From the NCBI GenBank assembly GCA_907164885.2, contig OU015490.1, positions 10,190,516 to 10,254,515 on the forward strand: a DNA stretch of 64,000 nucleotides, in the 5' to 3' direction. Source of the DNA: Dolomedes plantarius (taxonomy: Eukaryota; Arthropoda; Arachnida; Araneae; Dolomedidae). Under the pieces are notes generated by a model. That model worked only from the letters and a program-made list of their open reading frames with translations, was not told where the DNA came from and did no database searches. Every line of letters starts with the position of its first letter. Position 1 is the first letter of the stretch. The position numbers and the translations under genes were made by a program. Of this stretch, positions 44,301 to 55,619 are shown one piece after another.

Positions 44301-45956
44301 TTTTTTATATTTACTCAATCTTCTAAAGAGTAGATCCCAAACAGATTTTGATTAGCAAGGTAGATATTATTTAAATAATTAACCGGCTTTCAAATGTTAT
44401 CCGATGCAAAGCCAAAGCAGAGCTTAACAGATGTTTTAAAGCCTTTAGCCAGTTGCGAAAATCACTTGTATTCCACGAAACAATCTATGGCTTTGCATTC
44501 ACACATGAATTTCACTAAAATGTAATGTGCCTAATAATTTCCCATTTGAGCACATAAACCTCGTATTCCAGATAATTTCAGGCTTATTTTAAGGCATTAG
44601 GTAATGAGTGCAAGGTTATTAGACCGGAGGTCTCTCTGTCTTTAGGACTAATACAAACATCGCCCAAAAGTGGAATGCTGTTTCAATTCAAATCTACTCG
44701 ACCGGAAAGCGATCTTGCTATCGCAATTACTCGTAACAGAAGTTCATTTCCCCGGTGGCTCGTGTAAACGCCATTGCGTGGCATCTATAGTTGTAAAAGA
44801 TTAAATGTCTTCAAATGTGTTCCGATATAGCGTATTTACCGACTGCTGTGTGTACTTTGCTGTGTTATAGCACACCATTCTTCCTTAAGGGTTTGGGGGA
44901 GAAAACTTACCTAGAATTCAATAGGATTTAGAGGTATAAACCTTAAAATACAGGAATAAAATATTTGGGATGTGTAATTATTTATACATAATTGGACAAA
45001 ACCACCCGTAATCCTGTTGGTCATCCGAACTGTACAGGGTATAAAGCATTCAAGTTCAATGTAAAACTTACATGAAGGTTGTTTTTGAGATAATTTAATT
45101 CAATATTTCAAACTATTTCTGTATTTATAATCAAGAATCAGAAAAATTACTATTATCAATTATTATTTACTGTTTTGAATACTTTCCTGATCTCAACAAA
45201 CAATCCTTTTAATGAAATTCCTTGGCTATCTTTCAAAAATACTCGAACATTTTTATTTTCCTCATCTGAGAGCCTAGTATCCCTCTAGTGTCATTTTTAT
45301 CATTAGATAAAATTATTTTAACATAAATAAGATTCCTTTTTCGTATGATAACTAAATTCAGCTACGATAAAATTTGAAATGACCTATTCATTCGTCGAAA
45401 CTGAATGATCAAAAAACATTAAGAAAAGTGATAAAAAAGTGAATGTGTGGATCTGATTACGCACTGTCGTGATTTTATCAATTTTTGGCTTATATTTTGC
45501 TCAATTTGGGAACCTTGAATCCTTTTTCTTGTGTCTAAAATTTATTAATATACGTTAAGTTTTCAAAGGGGCATCCATAAAAAAATATTACCTAAAATAT
45601 CGCCAAAAGATTGGTTATCTAAAAGCACAATCTTAAAATTACCAATAATTCCTTTACACGTTAGTTTTCCCCTCAAATACGGTTTTAGTGAAATTTGCAT
45701 AATCTTGTTTAGATTCCCTTTAGAGCAGCCGTATACTTACAAATAAAGCCCCATTATGATGATTTATGCAGTATTAAATTACGATATACTTATAATTGTA
45801 TGATATCATAGATTTAGATTCCACACATGATGTTGCCCTTTGGAACTTGAGAACATTACACATTTTTATCATTTACAATAGAAGGAGTCTAGATTTGTAG
45901 TTTGATTTAGCTGGAGTAACTCATGTGGGAATAAAAGACGTGCTTTAGAAATAATA
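44301..45956. other. No gene; old dispersed repeat segment
   Basis: AT-rich. 45170-45300 resembles 61985-62120 (TTTCAAAAATACTCGAA-x-TTTTA and CCTCRTC in the same order). No exon signals. Confidence 0.4.
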
Positions 45957-46029
45957 TACAAGGTGCGGCCAATAAATTCCAGGACTGATGTAATAACTCC
46001 AAAAAATATTACATGAAATATATAGCCAT

Positions 46030-46287
46030 TTAATGTGTTTCGAAGTAACTCCCACCTGTCGTAATACACTTCTGTGCTCGGCTGTATAAGTTTCGGAAAC
46101 AACTTTTAAAGTCCTCTTTCGGAATGCTCTTTAATGTGGACGTCACCGTTTTCTTGATGACTTCGAAATCCTCAAATCTTGTTCCCTTCAGCAAATCTTT
46201 CAGTTTTAGAGACAAGTAAAAGTCTGCCGGTGCTAAGTTCGGAGAGTATGGATGATGCTGCCTCTCCACGTCCTCATGTTGGGCCAA
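46030..46287 (-). pseudogene. mariner transposase C-terminal remnant, left arm
   Basis: Minus strand: HPYSPNLAPADFYL, KLKDLLKGTRFEDFEVIKKT, IPKEDFKSCFRNLYSRAQKC, ITTGGSYFETH, stop. The HPPYSPDLAPxDFxLFPxLKxxLKGxRF...EDxxKCFxxxYxRxxKCIxxGGxYFE pattern is the mariner C terminus; the Asp of ADF is the last residue of the DD34D triad. About 80 of roughly 345 residues remain. Confidence 0.8.
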
Positions 46288-46434
46288 TTTGAGGATGTCG
46301 AAGCCATCAAGAAAACGGTGACGTCCACATTAAAGAGAATTCCGAAAGAGGACTTTAAAAGTTGTTTCCGAAACTTCTACAGCCGAGCACAGAAGTGCAT
46401 TACGGCAGGTGGGAGTTACTTCGAAACATATTAA
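46252..46434 (+). pseudogene. mariner transposase C-terminal remnant, right arm
   Basis: Plus strand: QFEDVEAIKKTVTSTLKRIP, KEDFKSCFRNFYSRAQKC, ITAGGSYFETY, stop at 46432-46434, partly inside the TTAA target of the nested MITE. It is the inverted duplicate of the left-arm remnant and differs at few residues; shorter at its N-terminal side. Confidence 0.8.
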
Positions 46435-46681
46435 CCCTTTCAGGGGCAAAAACCTTCACCGTTTGCACGGTGCAGATTTTTTTCCCGATTTTTTTTAAAC
46501 CTAAAGAATCTGGAAAAATTTTCCAATTTAAGGTTGCAAAATTATTTTACTTCTTTAAACTGATAACAGATGACAGAACTAACCATTTTTTTGCTCATTT
46601 AACTGAAACACGTTGAATGCAAGTGAAAAAAAGACTAGATTTAGGCGTTTGCACTGTGCGAACGCCGCCCCTCAAAGGGTT
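46435..46681. mobile_element. CCCTTT...AAAGGG MITE, copy 2, nested in mariner
   Basis: TTAA at 46431-46434 and 46682-46685. Ends CCCTTTCAGGGGC and GCCCCTCAAAGGG. Interior as in copies 1 and 3. The insertion interrupts TATTAAATGG of the mariner arm, which is continuous in the opposite arm, so the target is directly visible. Confidence 0.88.
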
Positions 46682-46758
46682 TTAAATGGGTGTGTATTTC
46701 ATGTAATATTTTCTGGAGTTATTACATCTGTCCTGGAAATTAATGGCCTCACCTTGTA

Positions 46759-47312
46759 GGTACCTTTTATTTGAATAATTATCAGCGTGTGCAAACTACT
46801 GTATTTTACGATAGAACTAAACTGTAACTAAAACATTCCTACCGATGCTTTCAGGGTATGTTGTTCACGTGTATTTGATCACTGGAAAAAATTAGTCTGG
46901 ATCGTGAGAATGATTAACATTAACACGGCCATGGACATAAAAAAACAGTAAATATTCTTTTGATCCTGTAAAAATAATAAAGTGAATATCTCGAAGTAAC
47001 AATCGACTAAACTTTCGAACAATAACAAAGTGTTGGAAAAGTAATAGTTAAATCAGATGACAGATGTCAGTTTTATGGAAGAGTGATCTCGCTCTTCAGC
47101 TTCAGGACATTACACTAGCCCATATAAAACTCTGTAAAGTAGTTTTTAACCGCAAATCATTTTGTGCTAGAATAACATCCATATGAAAACAACCCTGTTC
47201 CATGTGTCATTTACTTTTCTTTTTATATGGTCCCTTGAGTCAAATCTGTAATGACGGGAATCGTATTATAAAGTTAATCGAGGTGAGAGTTGATTAGTTA
47301 AGTGATTTCGAG
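46759..47312. other. No gene recognised
   Basis: AT-rich spacer. Confidence 0.4.
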
Positions 47313-48018
47313 TAGGGATTCAACATCGATAGCAAAACATCGATGTTTCGAAACATCGATATTCAATATTAAAACATCGATGCTAATAAAACATCGCCCA
47401 AAAACCATCGATGTTAATGAACTTTCATTTTTTAAAACTGGTTTAGTAACCTCTAAGATTAATGTTACTTCGGTTAGTCGTGGAGGGGGGTGGGGGGTGG
47501 GGTGGTAATTTTACTCTCAGGTTGGGCTGACACAAATGACAAAAAACTTGGTTGCTAGAGTCAGCGTATATCGCAGAATTTCCATTACACATTTTATTAC
47601 TTTTACCAGAAAATTGAGGAAGAAATTATTGCAATTAATTAACAAATCTTTTATTTTCAAATTAAATAATACAAAGGAAAATTACATATATTTACACCAA
47701 TTTGAAGAATTGATGCAAAACCAACGTATGGGGGAAAACTGAACAAGCTTATTTTTTCTTTACTGTAAATAACAATTATTGGGTCTATTGGGGCATATAA
47801 TTATTATTCATTGGTTGTTCATTGCCATTTGTCTTTAATCGTTCTCCCTTTTGTATTCGTCCTTTTCAGAATTCAGACTTACATTTACTGAGTGGGAAAA
47901 TAATGCTACGTGGATATTTTTTGTATTATGGTACATTTTCATTTAAAAAAACATCGAGACAACGTAAAACATCGATGTTAAAAAAAATCATGTTCAATAA
48001 ATCGATGTCGCATCCCTA
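47313..48018. mobile_element. hAT-type element with subterminal ACATCGATG repeats
   Basis: Ends TAGGGATTCAACATCGAT and, inverted, TAGGGATGCGACATCGAT. Flanks ATTTCGAG and ATTTGAAG are an 8-bp duplication with two changes. At least five ACATCGAT(G) motifs lie in the first 100 bases and three in the last 70; such subterminal repeats are hAT transposase binding sites in studied members. A G-rich run lies at 47481-47504. No transposase. Confidence 0.7.
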
Positions 48019-48054
48019 ATTTGAAGTGTGTGTGTGTGGAGGGAAAGCTTTTAA

Positions 48055-48466
48055 ATCTGCCGTGTATTAACCTTGTTGGATTCGTCCACCTCAATGTTAA
48101 CCTATGGAGAAAATGTGTCCAAAGATTGCCGACTTGGATTGAAAGATTTAAAAAAATGTATTCCGTAATAGAGGAAGAAATTTCACACTTTGGGGCATTT
48201 TTCGTTTTAAAAAAATGCAAATAATGTTTTAAAATTTAAATTATTAGGGGGAAAAATCTGGTATAGTGTATTTTAAACACTCATCAATTCCTTTGGGAAA
48301 CGAAATTTATAAAATGAATCCTGTTGCAAAGTGCAGAGAAGTTCAGACTATCATTTTTATTGGATCATTAGCATTTATGTAGATGTAAATAGTAGACACA
48401 TTTTCTCCTTAGATTTTCACTGAGGTGTGCGAATCCAATAGGGTTTCTCAATAGTACACAGCAGCC
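48055..48466. mobile_element. TTAA-flanked element, GTACTAACCCTATTGG family, unsplit copy
   Basis: TTAA at 48051-48054 and 48467-48470. Right end inverted GGCTGCTGTGTACTATTGAG, then AACCCTATTGGATTCGCAC; left end ATCTGCCGTGTATTAACC. Colinear with 27086-28129 minus its LTR. Confidence 0.75.
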
Positions 48467-48470
48467 TTAA

Positions 48471-49499
48471 TTCTGGATAGAAAGTCTTTTTTTTTTGTAG
48501 GGGGGTATTTTAAACCAATGAGAGAAAAATATCTCCCATTATATAACATATTGCAATATCTTATAATAAATAAAATGATTTAAGTGATATGAATAATTTC
48601 TTCAATTGTAAATAAATGGAGATGTATAAATTGAATCTGCCAACGCATACACATTCTATTAAAGTGATCTGCCTTCAATAGAATGCAGATCACTTTAATA
48701 CTGTTAAGAATGCTTAGTAGATCGGTTCTCCTTTTCATGTCAAATTCTAGGGGGGTGGGAAGCTATTACACATATCTCGTAGTTTCACAGCTATCAGGGC
48801 TCATAATTCTGATTCGAACAATCACAACTCACATCTTACAATAGATTTTAGGTCACGCTTGACGTAAACAGAACATATTTCTCTGTCAGGTTGTTTAGTT
48901 GGTTTGAGCGATATTGTCATCTTTTGCAGCACAATGGCTTAACTAATCGGGACGTCTAGCTTAAAACGAATTGCAAAGGGCTACAAACACCTATAGCTAC
49001 CGCGGGGCTCTAACTGGAAGAATTTGGTCTGAAAGGAAGGATGAAGTTTTCTAGAACAGATAAAAAAGCCTGTCTTTGAGAAATGGGAACTAAGGAGGAT
49101 GAATTAGAAAATTGCCGAAGACGAATTTATTGAAAACAATTGGAGATAAAATGTAATATATATAATTAAATGAAAGTTATGTCGATCAGTGTTCTTATAT
49201 TGAAAGTTTTGTGAGTAAGCTATGAAAAGGAAGAGTGTAATCTTCATATGAGGCGGTGAAAGACAAAGTGGTGTAAGTCAAGAGAGTTTAACTGTAAAAA
49301 CTACAAAACATTCCACCATAAATTGAACAAATTATAATTCATAACAATTATTAAAATATTACAAATAATAACTACTTATAATACCACCATAAATTGAACA
49401 TGGAGATTAGATATTTGCCCCCAAATGAAAAAAGGTGAAAATGTGACTTACACCACTTTGCCTTTCAACGCCTCATATAATTGTTTCACATCTTCCCAT
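48471..49499. other. No gene; contains a hairpin
   Basis: 48660-48700: TATTAAAGTGATCTGC, 12-base loop, GCAGATCACTTTAATA (16-bp perfect stem). Also two related segments containing ACCATAAATTGAACA (49315 and 49383). Otherwise AT-rich. Confidence 0.45.
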
Positions 49500-49793
49500 G
49501 AAGGTTTGCGGGCTTACGTGTGCGGTTCCGGTTTATAATGGCACCACAAGGTGTGGAATCCGACTTTGCCAGGTGACACCTCAAGTTTCCTCGACCACCC
49601 CGAGGGAGCACATCTGGGGGGATCGTACCATCCCCACCCACGGACCTCAAAGATGGACATTCCAGTCTCCGGATTTAAGTTGCCTTGATCCGGCCTAGAC
49701 ACAAAGGTATTTAATGGCGCTTGTCGGGATTCGATCCAAGCCACAGTACCGAAAGCTACCACTCTACCACTAGGCTATCACTGGTCCACAGGG
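49500..49793 (-). mobile_element. tRNA-derived SINE (minus)
   Basis: Minus strand: GATAGCCTAGTGGTAGAGTG (A box) and GGATCGAATCCCG (B box), then GTGTCTAGGCCGGATC, GAGACTGGAATGTCC, AAAGTCGGATTCCACACC. Best tRNA-like head among the copies. The tail is cut near 49500. Confidence 0.75.
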
Positions 49794-49971
49794 AAATATG
49801 AATATCTTAGTGACAATAAATGTTTCGGTATGTATATGAATGCAAGTTTTGTATTTTTTACAGTTCCATGAAGTACATTGTGTGTTGTTACTGAAGACAT
49901 TTTTGCCAGTTCATTCAATTGACATATGTACTGCGTATGCTTAGAATGACGGCTATATCAGTACAGTTTAA

Positions 49972-50608
49972 GGCAACAATGGACCACCAGATTGACAAAA
50001 ATATGTCCCCAAAACGATTTTTTTCTTTCAGAAAATGATTCTGCAACTCATCAGCTTTAAATTAAAAAAAGGTATGTTGATCCGACTTTAATGCCATTTT
50101 CTCAAAACAAGTTTTCATGTCGTTTCGGTAAGTTCAAAATGTTCCATGCGTCATAATTTTTCTTGAATTTTAATAAAATTTATTAAAATGATTATTTATA
50201 TATGTTAGAATAAAACTTAGTAATCAATTCATTATACTATTTTAAAACAACTTAAAATATTTACAATAAAAATTTTTTTGATAAAATTTTGCATAAAATG
50301 GCATCGATTTCTTTTCTAGTTTTTATAAATGTGACTAAATCAAATATTGCTACTAACTTTTATTATAACTATATAAAGCTAACTTAAGAGCGAAAATTAG
50401 ATATCTGAGACAAAAATTAATGCACATGGAGCATTTTTAAATAGAGTAATTAACAAACTGATTTCAATTATTATCTTAATTAATTACATTCTGATTTTTT
50501 TTTAAAATTTAGAATTTCTATGTCTTAACAACACTGTATAAGTATACAAAATTTCATAGCAATTCGTTAATAAATAAACAAAAAAGTTTTACATGGTCCA
50601 TTGTCGCC
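49972..50608. mobile_element. TTAA-flanked element, GGCAACAATGGACC family
   Basis: TTAA at 49968-49971 and 50609-50612. Left end GGCAACAATGGACCACC, right end inverted GGCGACAATGGACCATG. 637 bp, AT-rich, no coding. Related ends at 41930-43420. Confidence 0.75.
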
Positions 50609-50612
50609 TTAA

Positions 50613-51344
50613 AAACCCCTACTTTAAGCGAAAGTCACTATCCTCGTAATTTATGTTCTCGTTATGGACATGGGTTTAAACATTTCTCAAGTTTCGAAAA
50701 GTTTTCTGAAAGAAAGTTCACTATCGAAAGATGAGTTTGATCTAAATTTCTCTGCGGTTAGATACAGAAACATCGCAATCAAAATCGTCTATGAGTAAAT
50801 AAAAAAAATTAATCTCCTAAAGTAAACGCTTGCTATAATGACAACCGTTACAGCCGTCAGTGATTAATTTCGAAATTAGAGTATTAACCTACATACTTTG
50901 CAACTGACACGCAGTCAATTAACGTGACTCGTTACCATTAAATACAAATGCTTGGCAAACGATGGGTAATTATTGTAGGGCAAATATCGTGTTTCCGTTT
51001 CATCAGGTATTTAACGCTAATGGACCTTAATGTTTGAATGAAATTTTTATTGACAACAGAGTGATGTTTATAGCGACCTTGATTTATCATCTGACACTTA
51101 ATATTTGAAGGCACATTTCGAATTAATATTATACGAGAACCATGGTAGAATACTATAATCGGTAAAATCAAAAATTCGGTGTACAGAAGATGAAATAGTT
51201 TTTTTCGAATTATAAAAAATAACAGAAAATTATGTGCAATTGTATTCCGGACAGACAGATGAACTGGGTGTTTGTTAAGTGGCAAGAATCGTAATATTTA
51301 AGCCTCAAAAAATTAGGATGTTTAAAATGTACTTAATTTGTCTT
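50613..51344. other. No gene recognised
   Basis: AT-rich spacer; see 37141-38896 for a weakly similar segment. Confidence 0.35.
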
Positions 51345-51548
51345 TAGATTTCTTTTTTCTTTCTTTTCATTTGCTCTTACCTTGTGATCTTTTCTCTTTC
51401 ATTTTCTTTTCCTCTTTCTTTTATTCCTCTTTTTATCTTTTTCCCTAAGTTTTTTTTCTATTCATCTTTAAATTCTCTCATTAGATTTTTCCTAAACTTT
51501 CCTTCACTATACTTTTTCGTCATTGCAAAGCATTTACTCTTTTGAAGT
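51345..51548 (-). repeat. Purine-rich dispersed repeat, left (inverted) arm
   Basis: Plus strand is T/C-rich (TTCTTTTTTCTTTC, CCTCTTTCTTTTATTCC). Read on minus, CTTTGCAATGACG, TATAGTGAA-GAAAGTTTAGG and AATGAGAGA match 53980-54040 in order and are followed by a purine-rich core, so it is an inverted partner of 53960-54400. Confidence 0.7.
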
Positions 51549-51577
51549 AGAAATATATACATATATATATATATATA
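51549..51577. repeat. (TA)n array at MITE border
   Basis: TA array providing the insertion site for the following MITE. Confidence 0.85.
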
Positions 51578-51749
51578 CAGGGGAATCTCGATCTATCGTT
51601 TTTCAAGGGACCTACTGAACTGAACGATAAATGCGGGAAGACGATAGAGGCGAGAACATAACAAGGCAATATGAACTTCGGGGCTGGGTGAAATAAACGA
51701 CACACACGGGAAAACGATGATTCGGAGAATGATCGATCGAGATTCCACT

Positions 51750-51750
<1 letters not shown>
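51578..51750. mobile_element. pogo-like MITE, CAGTGRAATCTCGATC family, copy 2
   Basis: Exactly 173 bp, like copy 1. Left end CAGGGGAATCTCGATCTATC, right end inverted CAGTGGAATCTCGATCGATC. Lies between TA arrays. Confidence 0.8.
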
Positions 51751-51751
<1 letters not shown>

Positions 51752-51829
<78 letters not shown>

Positions 51830-51847
51830 GTGTGTGTGTGTGTGTGT
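51752..51847. repeat. (TA)n(TG)n compound microsatellite
   Basis: About 35 TA units, CATA, then about 10 TG units; same TA-then-TG order as 12865-12926. Confidence 0.95.
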
Positions 51848-52195
51848 AATATACCGGCCCGGCGGGAATGATGGCCGGAGCCGGCATATCACACCGGGAA
51901 AAAACGTAGTCGTACTCAATAATACAATTATCTTTTCACGTCTGCAAATACTTTTATTTCTCCATTCTTTATCATCGATGACAGAGGTTTATTACGCAAC
52001 AGTGCCACGCCAAAATCCGCTCTTCGAGGTATGCTGGAACTTATATAAACTTTATGAGCGTCTTGTCATGTGATCACAAGTCTGTAGCCATTGGCTGAAA
52101 CTATGACTCTGATGTCAGAGGTGACGTATTATTATTACGTAAAGATGCGCTAGAAATTATATTTTTTGAGGGGACGCTGCCCATGCTTTGTTCTT
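51848..52195 (-). mobile_element. Possible solo LTR or LTR fragment (minus)
   Basis: GC-rich island with LTR-like layout on the minus strand: TATATAAG near 52043, AATAAA near 51993, and a GC-rich end CCGGGCCGGTATATTACA at 51848. The TG start and target duplication could not be fixed because the left flank is microsatellite. Could also be another repeat class. Confidence 0.3.
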
Positions 52196-52275
52196 GGAAT
52201 CAGAAGCGAAAATAGCTCAATCGCGACAACGCCCAAGGCAATTTAGAATTTGAATTGAATATAGGGGTTTTTATG

Positions 52276-52276
<1 letters not shown>

Positions 52277-52312
<36 letters not shown>
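52277..52312. repeat. (TA)n array
   Basis: TA array at the border of the inverted repeat 52307-52440. Confidence 0.9.
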
Positions 52313-52315
<3 letters not shown>

Positions 52316-52440
52316 TGGAGTGAACATTAGTAATTCGTTTAAGCTCTTTTCTGAAATCTGACATTAGAAGATATAGCTCATAGAAGAAGATAAGATTCTC
52401 CCTCATAGAGAGTTACATATCTATTCTTGGTGATTAGAAT
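52307..52440 (-). repeat. Inverted partner of 53820-53958
   Basis: ATCATG-AGTGAA-ATTAGTA, TTAAGCTCTTTTCTGAAATC, TGACA-TAGAAGATA-AGCTCAT and GAAGAAGATAAG appear here and, inverted, at 53820-53958. With 51345-51548 it makes up one arm, now separated by the MITE, microsatellite and LTR-like insertion. Confidence 0.75.
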
Positions 52441-53819
52441 TTTCAACACATCATTTGAATTTCTGAGGATATATTTGAAGCTGTCATTAAAATAACGCTG
52501 TGTGCAAATACTAAAACTGTTACGCGATGATTAAAATTGAAAATCACATATATATAAGAGGCTGAAAATTTTTCTGCATTGAAAAAAGTGTAAAAGTATT
52601 TAATTTAATTCTATCGAACAAGGTCTTTGTTAAATAGCAAGAAATGTAATTTTTAAACCATAATATATGATTTAAATTAAACAGTAAATTTAACAGTATG
52701 TCACTAAATACATACAGGTTGTAAAATGCTTATACATGTAATTTAAACTGAACCTATATATATATATATAATTTGTGAGCTAATAAATATTGAAGAATTT
52801 TTTTAACTCTTGTGAATGCAAATCAAGGTGGATTGTTTTATTTGCCTTTTTTAAAAGAAATTATATATTTATTTGATATATTGTTTCCAAACTGGATGCA
52901 ATTTCCAGAATGAACGTTCTAAGGAGTTTGTGTCGTATTTTAAACGTGATTATCGGGATGGTGGTTTTACTTTTGAAACAATTTATAATTATTATTGCAG
53001 ACATTTTATCTTAAATGTACTAGTTAGAAAAATTTGAGGATTTTATCATCCACTCATTCAATAGAAAATGTTTTTTCTGGATTTATAGCTTAAGTAACAG
53101 ACAATTAATCAAATTGCAGTAAAGGATGAACTTTTGAAGATACGCTCACAGAAAATCGTGTTTTATTTTAAAAATTAAATTCTACCTTTTGTAATTTTTA
53201 ATTAAGTTTGTTTCAGATTTATTATTATTGGGGAAACAGTTTCAAAACGATAAGCTACATTCCAAAGCAGCGAACTCTGGATTAACCAGATGACAGAGAA
53301 AGAATTTTGTATTTTAAAAGATTCTCATCAAACGATACAACGTCTGAAATCCCACTCGAAATAATACTCCTGGTTTAAATATCCCCTACCATAGTATGGC
53401 GTTGCCTTAATTACTAAGATGCTTAACAAAGGTAGTAAGTGTATACCTTCAATACGGGGTTTACTACGAGAAATGGTGAGTATTTACAATTAAAATAATT
53501 ACATATTCCAGCATTTCTTTTAAGCATAAACATTTCAATACCTTCACACCAGTAAAAAAGATGAGAAGATTAGAAGATAAAGCAAGTAGCATATAATATT
53601 CGGTTGACAATAGACATTAGAGTAACATCAGATTAAACATCAAATAATAATCCGACGTTAGACACTCGTTTTCTAAGACCCTTTAGCCGACTAATTGCTA
53701 AGGATGTACAATAAGCTATCTGAGTGTGTAGAAGATGAGAAAACACATCTTTGTAGGATTTCGGATCTAATACAAACATCATTTAAGAGTGTTTCGATAG
53801 CGACCAACTCTACAACAGG
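52441..53819. other. No gene; spacer between inverted arms
   Basis: AT-rich with no exon pattern. Some TA arrays (52754-52771). Confidence 0.4.
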
Positions 53820-54400
53820 TGAAGGTGTAGTTTTAATTACCCAGAATATATATTTAACTCTCTTGAGGCAGTAGCTTATCTTCTTCCATGAGCTTTATCT
53901 TCTATTGTCAGATTTCAGAAAAGAGCTTAACTGAACTACTAATCTTCACTTCATGATATATATTTATATTTCAAAAGATTAAATGTTTTGCAATGACGTA
54001 AAAATATAGTGAAAGAAAGTTTAGGAGAAATTTAATGAGAGATTTTAAACAGGAAAAGAATGAAAACTTAGAAAAAAAGAGGAAATAAAAGAAAAAAGAG
54101 CAATAAAAGAAAGAGTAGAGGAAAATGAAAGAGAAAAGATCAGAAGGTAAGGAAAACTGAAAAGGAAAAGAAAGAGATAGGGAAAGAGAAGGATATAACA
54201 AGGGAAATAAAGGAAAGAAGGAAAGAAAAAGGAAAATGACGAGGAGTGAGGAAATAAGGAAATGAATGAGGAAAGAGGAAGAACAGGAAATAAGAGAGGA
54301 AAAGGAGTGGAAGAGATGAAATGATGAGATAAGCAAAAGAAAAGGGGAAAAGAAAGGGGAAAAGGACAAAATTACTAAAGAAAACATCTACTGAAGATTT
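53820..54400 (+). repeat. Purine-rich dispersed repeat, right arm
   Basis: 53820-53958 and 53960-54040 match, inverted, 52307-52440 and 51475-51548. 54040-54370 is nearly pure purine on the plus strand (GAAAGAAAAAGGAAAATG, GGAAAGAGGAAGAAC). The open minus frame across it (Phe/Ser/Leu-rich) is a composition artefact. Confidence 0.7.
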
Positions 54401-54942
54401 ACTGCCTTTAAAATTTGTTACATTAAAAAAAAAAGTTTGTTTACTTGCTCATCCGTTGCGGCTTCCCATAAGGTTATCCATAACACCCTTTAACACCCCC
54501 TCCTCCCCTTACAAAATACAGAAATTTCGGTTTGTGCATTCCATTTCTTAATCCCCATCAGTCTTAAAGTACATTATCAAAACCCTCCAATTACAGTGTT
54601 TTTTCTTACTAACGAAGATAGTTCTAGAGTGCATAAAAGTTGAAAGAGTTTACACACATGATTTGAAAGAACATTTACACTACCTTCAGCCTACATCTCT
54701 ATATTACTGATAAATGTTTATTTTTATGAATAACATAGATAAATAATACCCCTAAAAACAGAAGTATTGAATTACTATAAAAACACGTACTTAGTGATAA
54801 AATTTATATCGATAAAAGGAATTTTACATAATGTTTTCTCTCCCTCTATACGATCACGCATACGTGTGCATATGCAAATATATATAAGTGTAGGTATTAA
54901 ACCCAGAGTGATAAACATGTACATTACAAGTTTATGTACTTA
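54401..54942. other. No gene recognised
   Basis: AT-rich spacer with a C-rich patch near 54490-54515. Confidence 0.4.
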
Positions 54943-55619
54943 CTAGCTAAAAACCCGCGCTTCGCTACGGAGTACATTCCAATTAAATACAACAGTCAAC
55001 GTATGCAATTTATGCCAAAAAATAAATATCTATATTTATAATAAATGCGATGATCAATGTATACAATTGATGTAAAATATATATCTATCTATATATATAT
55101 ATTTATAAAAAAATCGTAAGGGATATGCATCTTTTTTGGATAATATCCAATCGTCTGCTGCATTAGAAAGAGAAAAAAATATTTTTTTTGTCTATTTAGT
55201 TGTTATGCACGTGACGATAAATTTATTGAAAGTACCAGAAAAAGAAATCACGTGATCAGCATTTAATAAATTAAATTCTAAAAATTAATCTTTAAAAATT
55301 CGCCAAAAATCAGGAAATGGAGGTAAAAATTCGAAAAAAATTTCATTTTGAAGGAATGTTTATGATCTTTCTCGTGATATAAATTCTATAACCCTCAATG
55401 TATTATTTTAAATGCAAAAAAGTTTAAAAAACAGCTTAAAAATTTAATTTAAAAAAATCTAAGAAGAATTTTTGAAAAATCTTTCTTAGTACACCCCTAC
55501 ACTATTAGAAGAATCGCCATGCAAAATTTCAGCCCTTTAGGTCCAGCGGTTTGGTCTGTGCGTTGTATGTCAGTCAGTGAATGAATGAGTCAGTTACGGA
55601 ACTGTTTTATATATATAGA
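54943..55619 (-). mobile_element. Complete non-autonomous Helitron, family 1 (minus)
   Basis: Minus strand: A|TCTATATATATAAAACAG start (55619), CCGTAACTGACTCATTC, CAGACCAAACCGCTGGACC; 3' end hairpin CCGTAGCGAAGCGCGGG, TTTTTAG, CTAG|T at 54943. Host A and T flank it. 677 bp. Confidence 0.82.

Larger units (their letters stand above)
45959..46756. mobile_element. Palindromic mariner (fold-back), with nested MITE
   Basis: TA on both sides. Left end CAAGGTGCGGCCAATAAATT, right end inverted CAAGGTGAGGCCATTAATTT. From each end inward the sequence encodes the C-terminal part of the same mariner transposase, once on each strand, meeting near 46275. After removing the 247-bp MITE in the right arm, the arms (about 315 and 235 bp) are roughly 90-95% identical over the shared part. 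A transcript through it would form a long duplex. Confidence 0.85.

Noticed and set aside
53971..54387. 138-codon minus-strand open frame
   Set aside because: It is Phe/Ser/Leu repeats from a homopurine/homopyrimidine tract and has no stops for compositional reasons only.
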